DNA from: Pseudorhodobacter antarcticus
GTDB lineage: Bacteria > Pseudomonadota > Alphaproteobacteria > Rhodobacterales > Rhodobacteraceae
DNA length: 64,000 nucleotides
Direction of reading: 5' to 3'
Assembly (NCBI GenBank): GCA_945862435.1
Contig: CAMAXX010000013.1
Coordinates: 1 to 64,000 of the forward strand
Part shown: positions 53,388 through 64,000 of the stretch, piece after piece
How positions within the stretch are numbered: position 1 is the first letter of the stretch
Layout of the letters: each line of letters opens with the position of its first letter
The notes under the pieces: model-generated
Database searches by the model: none
Told to the model about the DNA's origin: nothing
What the model saw: the letters and a program-made list of their open reading frames with translations, nothing else
Made by a program: the position numbers and the translations under genes

Positions 53388-54397
53388 GCGACGTGCTAAA
53401 GCCCCTGATCGGGATTGCGGCAACGCGCCCCTTGACCCGCGATGAGGCGACCGCCGCATTTGAGGCCCTGTTTGACGGCATCGGCACCCCTGCCCAAATG
53501 GGCGGGTTTCTGATGGCGCTGCGGGTGCGCGGCGAGACGGTGGATGAATATGCCGCCGCCGCGTCGGTTATGCGCGCCAAGTGCAACGCCGTGAACGCGC
53601 CTGTGGGGGCGATGGATATTGTCGGCACGGGCGGCGATGGTAAGGGCACGTTGAACATTTCCACCGCGACCGCGTTTGTGGTGGCGGGCGCAGGGGTGGT
53701 GGTGGCCAAGCATGGCAACCGCAACCTGTCGTCCAAATCTGGCGCGGCGGATGCGCTGACGGAAATGGGCCTAAATGTGATGGTCGGGCCAGAGGTGGTG
53801 GAAAAATGCCTTAATCAGGCGGGCATCGGATTTATGATGGCGCCCATGCACCACCCCGCCATTCGCCACGTCATGCCCGTGCGCGCCGAACTGGGCACGC
53901 GGACGATTTTCAACATCCTTGGCCCCCTGACCAACCCTGCGGGGGTAAAAATGCAACTAACGGGGGCGTTTTCCCCCGCGCTGATCCGCCCGATGGCCGA
54001 AACACTGCTGGCGCTTGGCACTACATCCGCTTGGCTCGTGCATGGCGGCGATGGCACGGACGAGATTTCTATTGCTGAACCCACAGCCGTGGCGGCGATT
54101 GAAGGTGGCGCGGTGCGCGAATTTACGATCAGCCCCGAAGATGCGGGTCTGCCGCGCCATCCGTTTTCGGCCATTGCAGGCGGAACACCTGCGCAAAATG
54201 CCGTTGCCTTTCGTGCGCTTTTGGGTGGAGCCAAGGGCGCGTTCCGCGATGCGGTGCTGCTTAATTCCGCAGCCGCCTTATTGGTGGCGGGGCGTGTGAC
54301 ATCGCTACCCGATGGGGTCGCACTTGCGGCGCAGTCGATTGATACGGGCGCGGCCCACGCGAAAATCGCGCAACTTGCGCAAATGACCAACGCATAG
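53384..54397 (+). CDS. trpD: Anthranilate phosphoribosyltransferase
   Basis: A 337-residue PRTase of family [22 protein letters not shown] (PRPP-binding), [20 protein letters not shown], and [20 protein letters not shown]. It couples anthranilate and PRPP, the second tryptophan step. Overlaps trpG by 4 nt and precedes trpC by 11 bp. Confidence 0.96.
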   Translation: MSDVLKPLIGIAATRPLTRDEATAAFEALFDGIGTPAQMGGFLMALRVRGETVDEYAAAASVMRAKCNAVNAPVGAMDIVGTGGDGKGTLNISTATAFVVAGAGVVVAKHGNRNLSSKSGAADALTEMGLNVMVGPEVVEKCLNQAGIGFMMAPMHHPAIRHVMPVRAELGTRTIFNILGPLTNPAGVKMQLTGAFSPALIRPMAETLLALGTTSAWLVHGGDGTDEISIAEPTAVAAIEGGAVREFTISPEDAGLPRHPFSAIAGGTPAQNAVAFRALLGGAKGAFRDAVLLNSAAALLVAGRVTSLPDGVALAAQSIDTGAAHAKIAQLAQMTNA

Positions 54398-54408
54398 GGC
54401 GCAGACAC

Positions 54409-55218
54409 ATGACCACCATCTTGGATAAGATCAAAGCCTATAAATTGGAAGAAGTGGCGGCGCGCAAAGCTGCCCGCCCCCTGCCCGATTTAGACGAGGT
54501 TATTGCCGCAGCCCCGCCCCCGCGCGGATTTGCCCGCGCCCTGCAAACGGCGGCAAAAACGGGCTATGCCCTGATTGCCGAGGTTAAAAAGGCCAGCCCC
54601 TCCAAGGGCCTGATCCGCGCCGATTTTGATCCTCCAGCACTTGCGCGCGCCTATGCGGCAGGTGGGGCCACCTGCCTTTCTGTACTAACCGACGCGCCAT
54701 CTTTTCAGGGCGATGATGCCTATCTTCTGGCCGCCTCAGCGGCCTGCACCCTGCCGGCCTTGCGCAAAGATTTTCTTTATGATCCCTATCAGGTTTACGA
54801 ATCGCGCGCGCTGAATGCCGATTGTATTCTTATTATCATGGCCTTTGTGTCAGATGCCCAAGCGAGCGAGCTGGAAGATGTCGCTATGGGTCTGGGCATG
54901 GACGTTCTGATCGAGGTGCATGACCGCGCGGAACTTGACCGCGCAAGCGCGCTGAAATCGCCCCTGATCGGGATCAACAACCGCAATCTGCATACGTTCG
55001 AAGTCACCTTGCAAACCACGCGCGATCTTGCCCGCTTTGTTCCCGAAGGGCGGATGATCGTGTCTGAAAGCGGGCTGTTCACGCCCGCCGATCTGGCAGA
55101 TGTGGCGGCCTATGGCGCGCGGGCATTCCTGATTGGCGAAAGTCTGATGCGGCAAGAAGATGTCGCCGCCGCCACCCGCGCGCTGCTGGCAAACCCCGTT
55201 TTGGCGGATGGAGAATGA
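54409..55218 (+). CDS. trpC: Indole-3-glycerol phosphate synthase
   Basis: A 269-residue TIM barrel: [73 protein letters not shown] and [17 protein letters not shown]. It closes the indole ring of IGP from CdRP. trpF is not fused and not in the window. Its stop overlaps the moaC start (ATGA). Confidence 0.96.
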   Translation: MTTILDKIKAYKLEEVAARKAARPLPDLDEVIAAAPPPRGFARALQTAAKTGYALIAEVKKASPSKGLIRADFDPPALARAYAAGGATCLSVLTDAPSFQGDDAYLLAASAACTLPALRKDFLYDPYQVYESRALNADCILIIMAFVSDAQASELEDVAMGLGMDVLIEVHDRAELDRASALKSPLIGINNRNLHTFEVTLQTTRDLARFVPEGRMIVSESGLFTPADLADVAAYGARAFLIGESLMRQEDVAAATRALLANPVLADGE

Positions 55219-55685
55219 CGGGCAAGCTGACCCATTTCAACGATGCAGGGGCGGCGCATATGGTGGATGTGTCGGGCAAAGACATGACTGCCCGTATCGC
55301 CGTGGCGCAGGGATTTGTGCGCATGAACGCAGCCACCTTGGAATTGGTGCGCCAAGGCACGGCGAAAAAGGGCGATGTTTTGGGCACCGCGCGGCTGGCC
55401 GGCATTATGGCCGCCAAGAAATGCGCCGATCTGATCCCGCTGTGCCACCCGCTGCCGCTGTCCCATGTCTCCTTAGATTTGCACGCACAGGATGGCGGTG
55501 TTGCCGTGCAGGCCACCTGCAAAACCACGGGCCAAACTGGGGTTGAGATGGAGGCGCTGACCGCCGTTTCAGTGGCCTGCCTGACAGTTTATGACATGCT
55601 GAAAGCCGTGCAAAAAGATATGGTCATCGAAGGCATTCAAGTGGCGCTGAAAGAGGGCGGCAAATCGGGCCGCTACGCGCTATGA
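55215..55685 (+). CDS. moaC: Cyclic pyranopterin monophosphate synthase MoaC
   Basis: A 156-residue protein: [20 protein letters not shown] at the start, [20 protein letters not shown] (active site), and [24 protein letters not shown]. With MoaA it makes the first molybdopterin intermediate (cPMP). It overlaps trpC and moeA by 4 nt on each side, so the tryptophan and molybdenum-cofactor genes form one translationally coupled chain. Confidence 0.96.
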   Translation: MTGKLTHFNDAGAAHMVDVSGKDMTARIAVAQGFVRMNAATLELVRQGTAKKGDVLGTARLAGIMAAKKCADLIPLCHPLPLSHVSLDLHAQDGGVAVQATCKTTGQTGVEMEALTAVSVACLTVYDMLKAVQKDMVIEGIQVALKEGGKSGRYAL

Positions 55686-56851
55686 GCATGATTTCTGTGG
55701 CCGAGGCGCTGGCGCGCTGCCTTGCCCTTGCCCCGAAATTGCCCGTTGACGATGTGCCTTTGCGCGCCGCCTCTGGCCGTATGATGGCGCAGGCGGCCAC
55801 AGCGCGCCTGACCCAGCCGCCTTTTGATGCATCGGCGATGGACGGTTATGCGCTGGCCGCCGCTGGCGCGGTCGGGAATCGGTTTCAAGTGGTCGGCGAG
55901 GCCGCTGCGGGGCACGGGTTTTCGGGCGCGCTGACCGCTGGCCAAGCGGTGCGTATTTTCACAGGCGCGCCTGTGCCTGCGGGTGCGGCCAGTATTGCGA
56001 TACAGGAAGATGTGGTTCGCGATGGGAACACGATTACCCTAACCGCCCCCACCGCCCCGCGCGCCCATATCCGCCCACGCGGGCAGGATTTTGCGGCAGG
56101 CGATACACTTGCCCCGCGCGTCTTGCGCCCTGCCGATCTCGCGCTGCTGGCGGCGATGAATATTCCTGAAATTTCAGTATATCGACGCCCCGTCGTGGCG
56201 ATCATGGCCACGGGCGATGAACTTGTCCCCGTGGGGGGCAATCCTAATCAAGGCCAAATCATCGCCTCAAACGGCTATGCCATTGCAGCCATTGCCGAAA
56301 GCGCCGGGGCCACCGCGCGCCTGATGCCCATTGCGCCTGATGACCGCGAGGGGCTGGCCCACGTATTTGGCCTTGCGCGCGGCGCGGATGTCATCGTCAC
56401 CATCGGCGGCGCTTCGGTGGGAGATCATGATTTGGTGGGCGAGGTTGCCGCCAGTTTGGGGATGGAGCGCGCCTTTTGGCGCATTGCCATGCGGCCAGGC
56501 AAGCCGCTTATGGCGGGGCGGCTTTTGAATGCGGCCATGCTGGGATTGCCAGGCAATCCTGTTTCAGCCATCACTTGCGCGCATTTGTTTCTGGTGCCCA
56601 TGCTGCGTGCGATGCAGGGGCAAAGCCCTGAAATCGCCGTTAAAACAGCAATTTTGGGTGCAGATATTGCCGCTAACGGGCCGCGCGCCCATTACATGCG
56701 GGCCAGTCTGCAAAATGGTATTATCACGCCGTTTGCCAGCCAAGACAGCGCGCGCCTCGCGCTTTTGGCCAATGCCGATGCCCTATTGATCCACCCCGAA
56801 GGTGCCCCTGCCCTGCCCAAAGGCACGCAAGTTTCGTATATTCCACTATAG
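55682..56851 (+). CDS. moeA: Molybdopterin molybdenumtransferase MoeA
   Basis: A 389-residue protein: [43 protein letters not shown] and [12 protein letters not shown] (molybdopterin-binding), followed by [27 protein letters not shown]. It inserts molybdate into adenylated molybdopterin. Starts in the moaC stop codon. The last gene of the coupled run before lexA, which has its own promoter region. Confidence 0.95.
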   Translation: MSMISVAEALARCLALAPKLPVDDVPLRAASGRMMAQAATARLTQPPFDASAMDGYALAAAGAVGNRFQVVGEAAAGHGFSGALTAGQAVRIFTGAPVPAGAASIAIQEDVVRDGNTITLTAPTAPRAHIRPRGQDFAAGDTLAPRVLRPADLALLAAMNIPEISVYRRPVVAIMATGDELVPVGGNPNQGQIIASNGYAIAAIAESAGATARLMPIAPDDREGLAHVFGLARGADVIVTIGGASVGDHDLVGEVAASLGMERAFWRIAMRPGKPLMAGRLLNAAMLGLPGNPVSAITCAHLFLVPMLRAMQGQSPEIAVKTAILGADIAANGPRAHYMRASLQNGIITPFASQDSARLALLANADALLIHPEGAPALPKGTQVSYIPL

Positions 56852-56862
56852 AGCAAATTTAA

Positions 56863-56926
56863 TTCTGACTGCGCCCGGTTCTGACTGCGCCCAATTCAAA
56901 CTGCGCCCAATTCAAACTGCGCCCGA
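56863..56926. repeat. Four tandem 16-bp units between moeA and lexA
   Basis: TTCTGACTGCGCCCGG, TTCTGACTGCGCCCAA, TTCAAACTGCGCCCAA and TTCAAACTGCGCCCGA, head to tail, starting 11 bp after the moeA stop. No frame is kept by 16-bp steps, so it is non-coding. It lies 70-130 bp upstream of the lexA SOS box. Confidence 0.85.
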
Positions 56927-56941
56927 ATTGGTAGGTTTTGG

Positions 56942-56966
56942 TTAACCTCTCACCCTGTAAGGTTAA
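56942..56966. promoter_or_regulatory. Inverted TTAACCT/AGGTTAA pair, CtrA-like half-sites
   Basis: TTAACCT (56942-56948) and AGGTTAA (56960-56966) are inverted with an 11-bp spacer, 30 bp before the SOS box. TTAA(C) half-sites recall the alphaproteobacterial cell-cycle regulator CtrA, but the spacing is not its usual 7 bp. Function is a guess. Confidence 0.3.
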
Positions 56967-56995
56967 TGAACAGAAAATAACTTGACACAAATCCA

Positions 56996-57010
56996 GAACA
57001 GGGGCAGAAC
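56996..57010 (+). promoter_or_regulatory. LexA-binding SOS box of lexA
   Basis: GAAC-AGGGGCA-GAAC is an exact match to the alphaproteobacterial LexA site (GTTC-N7-GTTC read on the other strand), 38 bp before the lexA start. It implies autorepression. Confidence 0.8.
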
Positions 57011-57048
57011 ATTGCATAAACACCCCCGAATGGAAAGGGTAGAGGCCA

Positions 57049-57837
57049 ATGCTGACGCGCAAACAAATCGAGTTGTTGGAATTTATATATGTGCGGTTGG
57101 AACGCGATGGGGTTCCGCCTTCGTTCGATGAAATGAAAGAGGCGCTGGATCTGCGGTCAAAATCGGGGATCCACCGCCTTGTCACCGCACTCGAGGAGCG
57201 GGGATTTATCGAACGCATGGCGCACCGCGCCCGCGCGATGGCCGTGATAAAACTACCCGAATCGCTAGAGCGTAAGCTGAAAGCAAAGTCGCTAGAGCCT
57301 GCGATGGACGCCAAGCCAGATACCCCAGCCTATACCGCCCCCGCCTTTACTGCCCCAGCCTTTACCGCCCCCGCCTTTACCCCGCGCGTGATTACAGGCG
57401 ATCGGCCCACAGCCCGCCCGCCACGCGGCGCGCTCCCGATTGAAAGTGGATTTTCTATCGAACTGCCCGTGATGGGGCGCATCGCGGCAGGCGTGCCGAT
57501 TGAAGCGATCCAGCAAATTTCGCACCATGTCACTGTACCCAGCACCATGCTCGCCGGCACGGGCGAGCATTATGCGCTGGAAGTCAAAGGCGATTCGATG
57601 ATTGAGGCAGGCATCAACGACGGCGATATCGTTGTGATCCGCGAACAGTCTGGGGCCGAGAATGGCGATATCGTGGTCGCTTTGGTCGAAGATCACGAGG
57701 CCACGTTGAAGCGGTTCCGCCGCAAGGGCAATATGATTGCGCTAGAGGCGGCAAACCCCGCCTATGAAACCCGCGTCTTCCCAGACCATCTGGTCAAGGT
57801 ACAGGGCAAATTGGTGGGCCTGATCCGCAGCTACTAA
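57049..57837 (+). CDS. lexA: LexA repressor
   Basis: A 262-residue repressor. Residues 1-68 are the winged-helix DNA-binding domain ([40 protein letters not shown]). Residues about 94-111 are [20 protein letters not shown], an unusual repeat-built linker. The C-terminal autoprotease has the cleavage pair Ala147-Gly148 (RIAAGVP), Ser183 (KGDSMIEAG) and Lys221 (ATLKRF). It is longer than E. coli LexA (202), as common in Alphaproteobacteria, with the extra length in the linker. An SOS box precedes it. Confidence 0.96.
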   Translation: MLTRKQIELLEFIYVRLERDGVPPSFDEMKEALDLRSKSGIHRLVTALEERGFIERMAHRARAMAVIKLPESLERKLKAKSLEPAMDAKPDTPAYTAPAFTAPAFTAPAFTPRVITGDRPTARPPRGALPIESGFSIELPVMGRIAAGVPIEAIQQISHHVTVPSTMLAGTGEHYALEVKGDSMIEAGINDGDIVVIREQSGAENGDIVVALVEDHEATLKRFRRKGNMIALEAANPAYETRVFPDHLVKVQGKLVGLIRSY

Positions 57838-57875
57838 TCGGCTGCGGCTGGCCCTTGCCGCATGTTAAAATTGGC

Positions 57876-60029
57876 TCATGGTGCAAGGGCAACCTGCGCC
57901 ATTTTTGCAGGTTTTGGCGTATTCAGGATAAGCGGCGGCAGGATTGGGCGCGGGCTGCTCCATATCCGCGCGCGGTCGCGGGTGGGGTGCAAGATCAAAA
58001 GGTCGCCCTCTATCCGCGCTGCCAGCGCGCCCGTGTTATCAAAGATTTGCCGATCCAAAACAGTGCAGGGCGGATCTGACAGCACCAATTCGGCAGGGTC
58101 AAAGGCCGCAGGCAAGATCACCAGATCATGGGCGGCGCAGGCCTGCGCAAATTCGCTGACCAAGCCCTTGCCAGACAGCAGCACTGCGGCATAAGCGCCA
58201 ATGGCAAAACGGCGCGCGGTCTTAGGCCCAGCAAAACCCGCCCGCGCCGCGCCATCTGCTTGGGCGGCCAAATCGCCATCATCCTCTAGCCATGTTTTTG
58301 CGGCAAAACCTGCGCCCTTTTCATGGCTCAGCGCGCGGCCATCTGCCCCCATCAGCCCCGCCAGCCGCCCATCAGCGCTGATAATCAACTCAGGGCGCGG
58401 CGCAAGCGTCCAAAGCCCCAGCGCCAGCGCCAGAACGGGCACGCCCAGCATGCGCCGCCGCCCCTGCCACACCAGCAGCCATATTCCCCCCAATGTGATC
58501 AGCGGCAGCACCGCCGAGGGCGGGGCGACGATGGCGGTCACCGCGCCCTCCAGCCCCGCCACCCAATGCGCCACCGCCAAAATCCATGCGCCCGACTTCT
58601 CCATCACCCACAGCGCGGGGGCGGCCGCGCCAAAGGGGGCGAGCAGTGCCGCCATCACCCCCGCCGCCATCAAAAGCGACATCACAGGCACGGTGAGCAG
58701 GTTAGCCAACAGCCCATAATCAGTAAATCGGTTGAAATGCGCCGCCGCATAGGGCGCCGTCGCCGCCCCCGCCAGAACCGAGGTTAGCACCAGCGCGAAC
58801 AGCGGCATCACCCAGCGCGGTACCCGCCCGCGCATAATCTCGCGGTCAAGCGCGCCGTAAGCCCCCACCAGCACGACTGTGGCCGAAAATGACAGCTGAA
58901 ATCCGGGGTCAAGCAGTGATTCGGGCGTGATCGTCAGCAAAACAATGGCCGCAATCACGACCGAGCGCATGGAAATCGCCCGCCGATCCAGCAGCACCGC
59001 CCCCAGCATCACCGCAATCATCACCATCGCCCGCGTGGTCGAAACATTGGCCCCCGACAAAGCCCAGTAAAACAGCGCCACCGCCAAGCAGACCACAGCC
59101 GCAATCTTCTTGGCATTGACCCGCAGCGCAACGAATGGGGCCAGCGCCACGCCATAACGGATCAGCATGAACACAAAGCCAGAAATAAAGGCTAGGTTCA
59201 TCCCCGAAATTGCCAGCAAATGCGCAAGGTTACTGTCTCGCAATGCCTGCACCGTATCTTGCGTGATCGCCGCGCGATCCCCCGTCATTGCCCCCGTGGC
59301 AAAAGCCCCTGCCTGGCTGGGCATATAGGCCAGCATGGACGCGGTTAGATAGGCGCGCAGGCGCGGGATAACTTGGGCCTGCGCGTCCGCTTCGGCCCAC
59401 AGCAAAACTGGGCTGCGTGTATATCCCACAGCGCCCAGCACATTGAAAAAGGCCATACGGCGAAAGTCAAAGGCATCTGGCGCGCTTGCGCCTTCGGGGG
59501 CGGAAAGATGCGCGGTTAGTATCACCACTTGGCCAATTTGCGGGGCAACTTCGGCCGCTTGCAGGGAAATGCGCACTGTTTTCGGGGTTCTTTTTGGCGC
59601 AACATCGCCCAAAATTACCCCGTCCAACGTGATGCGCAGTGCGTCTGATTGGTTGCGATCCACTTCGATCACGCGGCCCTGAACGGGGCCGTAATACCGA
59701 AATTCCAGCATCGGCGCGGCCACTGTATGTGCGCGCAAGCCCGCCGCGCCAAAACCCGCACAGGCGCAAAGTGCAGCAACAAAAATGGGCCGGCCAAGGT
59801 CTGGCCCGCGCAGCATCAGCCCAAGCATAGCCAAGGCAAGCCCGCCCATGATGGCATAATCCCAGCCGCGCGGCTCATACCCCAGCGCGAACCATGCGCC
59901 CACGCCGCAGCCGATAAAAACCGGAACCCAAGCAAACAATTGGCCGCGCGCCGCCAGCAACCAATGCAGCGGCCACAAAAGAATGTGCCGCACCCCTCCA
60001 AGGCCCCTTTGCACCGCCTGCGCGCCCAC
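57876..60029 (-). CDS. comEC: ComEC/Rec2-family membrane channel
   Basis: A 717-residue polytopic protein. The N-terminal part has membrane helices and the DUF4131 region ([20 protein letters not shown]); the competence core shows [20 protein letters not shown] and [20 protein letters not shown]. In naturally competent bacteria ComEC carries DNA across the inner membrane. The C-terminal ~150 residues lack an HxHxDH metallo-beta-lactamase motif, so the nuclease-like domain is absent or degenerate. The start is GTG 60029 with GGCAAGG upstream. Divergent from gltX. Confidence 0.88.
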   Translation of the reverse strand: MGAQAVQRGLGGVRHILLWPLHWLLAARGQLFAWVPVFIGCGVGAWFALGYEPRGWDYAIMGGLALAMLGLMLRGPDLGRPIFVAALCACAGFGAAGLRAHTVAAPMLEFRYYGPVQGRVIEVDRNQSDALRITLDGVILGDVAPKRTPKTVRISLQAAEVAPQIGQVVILTAHLSAPEGASAPDAFDFRRMAFFNVLGAVGYTRSPVLLWAEADAQAQVIPRLRAYLTASMLAYMPSQAGAFATGAMTGDRAAITQDTVQALRDSNLAHLLAISGMNLAFISGFVFMLIRYGVALAPFVALRVNAKKIAAVVCLAVALFYWALSGANVSTTRAMVMIAVMLGAVLLDRRAISMRSVVIAAIVLLTITPESLLDPGFQLSFSATVVLVGAYGALDREIMRGRVPRWVMPLFALVLTSVLAGAATAPYAAAHFNRFTDYGLLANLLTVPVMSLLMAAGVMAALLAPFGAAAPALWVMEKSGAWILAVAHWVAGLEGAVTAIVAPPSAVLPLITLGGIWLLVWQGRRRMLGVPVLALALGLWTLAPRPELIISADGRLAGLMGADGRALSHEKGAGFAAKTWLEDDGDLAAQADGAARAGFAGPKTARRFAIGAYAAVLLSGKGLVSEFAQACAAHDLVILPAAFDPAELVLSDPPCTVLDRQIFDNTGALAARIEGDLLILHPTRDRARIWSSPRPILPPLILNTPKPAKMAQVALAP

Positions 60030-60101
60030 CTTGCCGCCACCCCAACATTTGCCTATTGCTGGGCCAAGCCTAGCCGCACAATGGTTTATGAAAGGTTAAC
60101 T

Positions 60102-61514
60102 ATGAACGAGCCAACCCGCCAAATCGTGACCCGCTTTGCCCCGTCTCCAACGGGATATTTGCACATCGGCGGGGGGCGCACCGCGCTGTTTAATTGGCTT
60201 TTCGCGCGGGGTCGGGGTGGAAAATTCTTGCTTCGAATCGAAGATACCGACCGCGATCGCTCAACCCCAGAAGCAACCGCTGCCATTCTGCGCGGCCTTG
60301 CGTGGTTGGGACTTGATTGGGATGGCGAACCTGTCAGCCAGTTTGCCCAAAAAGACCGCCATGCCGAAGTCGCCCATGAAATGCTGTCCCGAGGCACGGC
60401 CTATAAATGTTTTTCGAACACCGATGAAATCGCCGACTTTCGCGCACGCGCCGAGGCGGACGGTGCTTCTTACGCCGTGTTCCAAAGCCCTTGGCGCGGT
60501 GCTGCCCCCGAAACCTACCCAGATGCTCCCTATGCCATTCGCATGAAGGCCCCGCGCACAGGGCAGACGCAAATTGTCGATCAGGTTCAAGGAATCGTAA
60601 CAATTAACAACGATACTTTGGACGATATGATTGTTCTGCGGTCTGACGGCACGCCAACCTATATGCTGGCCGTTGTGGTGGACGATCACGATATGGGCGT
60701 AACGCATGTGATTAGGGGGGATGACCATTTGAACAATGCCGCCCGTCAGCAAATGGTCTATACCGCTATGGGCTGGGATGTGCCAATTTGGGCGCATATC
60801 CCGTTGATCCACGGGCCAGATGGCAAGAAACTGTCCAAACGCCACGGCGCAACCGGGGTCGAGGAATATCAGGTTATGGGCTATCCTGCTGCTGGAATGC
60901 GCAACTATCTGACGCGCCTTGGCTGGGCCAAAGGGGATGCCGAAATTTTCACTACCGACCAAGCGATGGAGATGTTCGATCTGGCGGGAATCGGTCGCGC
61001 CCCTGCGCGGCTAGATTTCAAAAAACTGGAAAACACCTGCGGCCATCATATCGGCATGATGGACGATGGCGCGTTGATGGCCGAACTGACTGCCTATTTG
61101 GCCGCAGCAGGCAAACCCGCCCTTTCGCCCGCGCAGGCTGCATTGTTGCAAAAGGCGCTGTATTGCGTGAAAGACCGCGCGAAAACCTTTCCAGATTTGC
61201 TGGAAAAGGCAGAATTTGCGTTGGCTGCGCGCCCGATCCAACCAGATGAGGCATCTGCCAAATCGCTGGATTCGGTATCCCGTGGTATACTGAAAACATT
61301 GACGCTGCATCTGCAAAATGTTAGCTGGACAAAAGAAAGTTTAGAGCCGATCCTTAATGATGCAGCCGCAGCAAATGGCATCGGTTTTGGTAAACTTGCA
61401 GCGCCCCTGCGCGCCGCACTCGCAGGGCGCAGCGTCACGCCCAGCGTTTACGATATGATGCTGGTGCTTGGCATGGGCGAGACGCGCGCGCGGCTGGCCG
61501 ACTGCGCCGAATAA
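60102..61514 (+). CDS. gltX: Glutamyl-tRNA synthetase
   Basis: A 470-residue class I aminoacyl-tRNA synthetase: [20 protein letters not shown] (HIGH-type motif), [16 protein letters not shown], and the KMSKS equivalent [16 protein letters not shown]. It charges tRNA-Glu, and possibly tRNA-Gln as alphaproteobacteria often use the amidation route. ATG 60102 follows AAAGGTTAACT; the open frame upstream lies antisense to comEC. Citrate synthase follows after 48 bp. Confidence 0.95.
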   Translation: MNEPTRQIVTRFAPSPTGYLHIGGGRTALFNWLFARGRGGKFLLRIEDTDRDRSTPEATAAILRGLAWLGLDWDGEPVSQFAQKDRHAEVAHEMLSRGTAYKCFSNTDEIADFRARAEADGASYAVFQSPWRGAAPETYPDAPYAIRMKAPRTGQTQIVDQVQGIVTINNDTLDDMIVLRSDGTPTYMLAVVVDDHDMGVTHVIRGDDHLNNAARQQMVYTAMGWDVPIWAHIPLIHGPDGKKLSKRHGATGVEEYQVMGYPAAGMRNYLTRLGWAKGDAEIFTTDQAMEMFDLAGIGRAPARLDFKKLENTCGHHIGMMDDGALMAELTAYLAAAGKPALSPAQAALLQKALYCVKDRAKTFPDLLEKAEFALAARPIQPDEASAKSLDSVSRGILKTLTLHLQNVSWTKESLEPILNDAAAANGIGFGKLAAPLRAALAGRSVTPSVYDMMLVLGMGETRARLADCAE

Positions 61515-61562
61515 GGGAACACCGCCCCTTGGCTGGGACGGATCAAAACTGGGGAACCAAAC

Positions 61563-62858
61563 ATGACCGAACCAAACCGCACCGCTACGCTGACCCTTGA
61601 CGGGGTGTCCTATGACCTGCCCGTCATGTCGCCCGTTTTGGGGCCAGATGTGATTGACATCCGCAAGTTGTATGACGCGGCGGATGTGTTTACCTTTGAT
61701 CCTGGGTTTACTTCGACTGCCGCTTGCGAAAGCGAGATCACCTTTATCGATGGCGATAAGGGCGAACTTTTGCATCGCGGGTATCCGATTGACCAACTGG
61801 CCAATCAATCCACCCATTTAGAACTGTGCTATTTGCTGCTGTATGGGGAACTGCCGACTGCAACGGAGTTGGCCGATTTCCGCACCCGCGTCACGCGGCA
61901 CACGATGGTGCATGAACAGATGCACAATTTCTTCCGTGGTTTCCGCCGTGATGCGCATCCTATGGCCACGATGGTGGGCGTGGTCGGGGCAATGTCGGCC
62001 TTTTACCACGACAGTCTAGACATCAATGACGATTGGCAACGCGAAGTGGCATCCATCCGCATGATCGCGAAATTGCCCACCATTGCGGCGATGGCCTATA
62101 AATATTCGGTCGGCCAACCCTTTGTTTACCCGAAAAACTCTTTGTCTTTTGCGGGCAATTTCCTGCATATGTGCTTTGCGGTCCCTGCCGAAGACTATGT
62201 GGTCAACCCCATCATCGAAAAGGCGATGGACCGTATCATGATGCTGCACGCTGATCACGAGCAGAACGCATCAACCAGCACAGTGCGCCTTGCGGGATCG
62301 TCGGGGGCAAACCCCTTTGCCTGTATCGCCGCTGGCATCGCCTGCCTGTGGGGGCCCGCACATGGCGGCGCAAACCAAGCCTGCCTTGAAATGCTGCGCG
62401 AAATTGGCACGGTTGACCGCATTCCTGAATACATCGCCCGCGCCAAAGACAAAACCTCTGGCTTTCGTCTGATGGGCTTTGGCCACCGCGTCTACAAAAA
62501 CTTTGACCCGCGCGCGACAGTGATGAAAGAATCGGCAGACGAAGTGCTGGAGCTTTTGGGCATTCACAACAACCCGCTTTTGCAAGTGGCCAAGGAACTG
62601 GAACGCATCGCGCTGACGGATGAGTATTTCATTTCCAAAAAGCTGTACCCCAATGTCGATTTCTATTCGGGCATCATTTTGGAAGCAATGAGCTTCCCCA
62701 CATCGATGTTCACGCCTATCTTTGCAATTTCCCGCACCGTGGGCTGGATTTCGCAATGGAAAGAAATGATCGGCGAGAAAAACCAAAGAATCGGCCGCCC
62801 GCGCCAACTGTATGTCGGCGCGCCCAAGCGCGACTATGTGCCCGTCGATAAACGCTAA
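61563..62858 (+). CDS. gltA: Citrate synthase
   Basis: A 431-residue type II (hexameric, Gram-negative) citrate synthase: [20 protein letters not shown], the catalytic His in [20 protein letters not shown], the second His in [16 protein letters not shown] and the Asp region in [18 protein letters not shown]. It condenses acetyl-CoA and oxaloacetate. An intrinsic terminator follows, so it ends the gltX-gltA unit. Confidence 0.97.
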   Translation: MTEPNRTATLTLDGVSYDLPVMSPVLGPDVIDIRKLYDAADVFTFDPGFTSTAACESEITFIDGDKGELLHRGYPIDQLANQSTHLELCYLLLYGELPTATELADFRTRVTRHTMVHEQMHNFFRGFRRDAHPMATMVGVVGAMSAFYHDSLDINDDWQREVASIRMIAKLPTIAAMAYKYSVGQPFVYPKNSLSFAGNFLHMCFAVPAEDYVVNPIIEKAMDRIMMLHADHEQNASTSTVRLAGSSGANPFACIAAGIACLWGPAHGGANQACLEMLREIGTVDRIPEYIARAKDKTSGFRLMGFGHRVYKNFDPRATVMKESADEVLELLGIHNNPLLQVAKELERIALTDEYFISKKLYPNVDFYSGIILEAMSFPTSMFTPIFAISRTVGWISQWKEMIGEKNQRIGRPRQLYVGAPKRDYVPVDKR

Positions 62859-62884
62859 TCGTGGCACCTCGGCACAGCCCCAAA

Positions 62885-62911
62885 GGCGGCGCACCCCTGC
62901 GCCGCCTTTTT
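62885..62911 (+). terminator. Intrinsic terminator after gltA
   Basis: Perfect 9-bp stem GGCGGCGCA/TGCGCCGCC with loop CCCC and a run of five T, preceded by AAA. Confidence 0.9.
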
Positions 62912-62966
62912 GCTTTGCAAAGGCAGGCCTGCCTCCTATAAAGCGGCCATATTCAAAGGGGGCCAC

Positions 62967-63554
62967 ATGCGCAGCGCCGAGATCACCCGCAAAACTAATG
63001 AAACTGCGATTACCGTGGCCATCAATCTGGACGGCACGGGCAAATGCACCGCGCAAACGGGCGTTGGGTTTTTTGACCATATGATCGACCAGCTTGCCCG
63101 CCATGCGCTGATTGACATCACCCTTACAGCATCGGGCGATCTACACATTGACGATCACCACACAGTCGAAGATTGCGGCATTGCACTGGGCCAAGCCCTG
63201 ACCGCCGCTTTGGGGGGTAAACTGGGCATCCGCCGCTATGGCCATTTCAACCTTGCGATGGATGACGCACAAGTAGCCACAGCGCTGGATCTGTCCGCGC
63301 GCCCGTTTTTGGTGTGGAACGTCGCTTTCCCCACGCCCAAAATCGGAACCTTTGACACCGAACTTGTGCGCGAGTTTTTCCAAGCCCTGTCCACGCATGG
63401 CGGCATCACCCTTCATGTCGATAAAATCCACGGCCTCAACAGCCACCATATCGCCGAGGCCGCGTTCAAATCGGCCGCCCGCGCCCTGCGCATGGCGGTC
63501 GAGGTTGACCCGCGCACGACAGGCGCGTTGCCTTCGACCAAGGGCGCGCTTTAA
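62967..63554 (+). CDS. hisB: Imidazoleglycerol-phosphate dehydratase
   Basis: A 195-residue monofunctional His[40 protein letters not shown] (metal-binding His/Glu), and [20 protein letters not shown]. It removes water from IGP to form imidazole acetol phosphate in histidine synthesis. ATG 62967 follows AAAGGGGG. hisH starts 42 bp later, the beginning of a his cluster. Confidence 0.96.
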   Translation: MRSAEITRKTNETAITVAINLDGTGKCTAQTGVGFFDHMIDQLARHALIDITLTASGDLHIDDHHTVEDCGIALGQALTAALGGKLGIRRYGHFNLAMDDAQVATALDLSARPFLVWNVAFPTPKIGTFDTELVREFFQALSTHGGITLHVDKIHGLNSHHIAEAAFKSAARALRMAVEVDPRTTGALPSTKGAL

Positions 63555-63596
63555 CGCTTTCATACTGATAAAAATACCTAAATCCAAAGGCCGCCG

Positions 63597-64000
63597 ATGC
63601 TGACCGCCCTAGTAGATTACGATTCAGGCAACCTTCATTCCGCGCATAAGGCCTTTGTCCGAATGGCAAATGAGGTCGGCGGCGGTGAGATTATCGTCAC
63701 ATCAAATCCCCGCGATGTGGCCCGCGCAGATCGTATCGTGCTGCCAGGGGATGGCGCATTTCCCGCCTGCCGCGCAGCCTTGGGCGGCTACGATGGGCTG
63801 TTTGACGCGATTTCAGAATCCGTTATCACCCACGCCCGCCCTTTCCTTGGCATTTGCGTGGGGATGCAAATGCTGGCCACTTGGGGGCGCGAGTATGAAA
63901 ATACGCGCGGCTTCGATTGGATTGGCGGCGAAGTCACCCGCATCACGCCCAGCGATCCCGCGCTAAAAGTGCCGCATATGGGCTGGAACGATTTGGTCAT
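63597..64000 (+). CDS. hisH: Imidazole glycerol phosphate synthase subunit HisH (partial, runs off the window)
   Basis: About 134 residues are visible: MLTALVDYDSGNLHSAHKAF at the start, IVLPGDGAFPACRAAL and the glutaminase nucleophile Cys in FLGICVGMQMLATWG, then VPHMGWNDL at the edge. HisH produces ammonia that HisF uses to make IGP and AICAR. The His-Glu part of the triad is beyond the window. ATG 63597 fits the family start. Confidence 0.93.
   Translation, partial: MLTALVDYDSGNLHSAHKAFVRMANEVGGGEIIVTSNPRDVARADRIVLPGDGAFPACRAALGGYDGLFDAISESVITHARPFLGICVGMQMLATWGREYENTRGFDWIGGEVTRITPSDPALKVPHMGWNDLV

Noticed and set aside
59649-60101. Long upstream extension of gltX
   Set aside because: Antisense to comEC; the synthetase signature begins right after ATG 60102, which has a ribosome site.
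1-64000. CRISPR arrays, rRNA operons, intact transposons, prophage genes
   Set aside because: No regularly spaced 25-40 bp repeats, no rRNA sequence, no complete transposase or phage structural gene was seen.

Overview
The window is about 64 kb of GC-rich chromosome from an alphaproteobacterium, almost certainly a Rhodobacterales (Roseobacter-group) member. The evidence is gene content and order: trpG-trpD-trpC-moaC-moeA-lexA, a ComEC gene, gltX and gltA in one run; a ScfR/RamB-type regulator; DUF2842 beside purA; and an alphaproteobacterial SOS box (GAAC-N7-GAAC) before lexA. No database search was possible. All names come from recognised motifs, lengths and context, and the species cannot be named.

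Layout. 1-11.4 kb is housekeeping: the clpP 5' end, a CDP-alcohol phosphatidyltransferase, an EamA transporter, thiN, a conserved unknown protein, purA, a VOC protein, secG, pyrG, rlmJ, a TerB-like protein and a PhnD-like binding protein. 11.9-16.65 kb is a four-gene operon (two glutamine-synthetase-family ligases, a class I amidotransferase-type hydrolase, an FAD amine oxidase) that looks like a gamma-glutamylation route for amine catabolism. It is flanked by two copies of a composite palindromic repeat, and the upstream copy carries an extra ~150-nt segment that folds well as RNA. 16.9-27 kb is the accessory zone: a DegT aminotransferase, tRNA-Gly, a single-chain restriction-modification enzyme, tRNA-Cys, then a decayed stretch (IS3 remnant, broken RTX gene), an arsenic operon (ArsR-ArsC fusion, arsenate-linked GAPDH, ArsJ) and another gene-poor, repeat-bearing stretch.

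27-43 kb holds the threonine-to-glycine pair kbl-tdh with an XRE-cupin regulator, a small lipoprotein, selO, an alpha/beta hydrolase, a subtilase-like exported protein, tRNA-Pro, DUF192 and cold-shock genes, pdxH, fabI, two LysE exporters, an MFS exporter, a GNAT enzyme, gpt and an aminotransferase. 41.9-47.8 kb is a serine-cycle module: a divergent ScfR-type regulator facing sgaA-mclA-mtkA-mtkB. Together these would convert malate to malyl-CoA, split it to acetyl-CoA and glyoxylate, and transaminate glyoxylate to glycine.

47.8-64 kb returns to core genes: trpE, a PpiD-like chaperone, a YibQ-like deacetylase-fold protein, the trpGDC-moaC-moeA-lexA run, comEC, gltX, gltA, hisB and the start of hisH. 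Short in-frame or intergenic tandem repeats (14-16 bp units) occur at several places and are listed individually.
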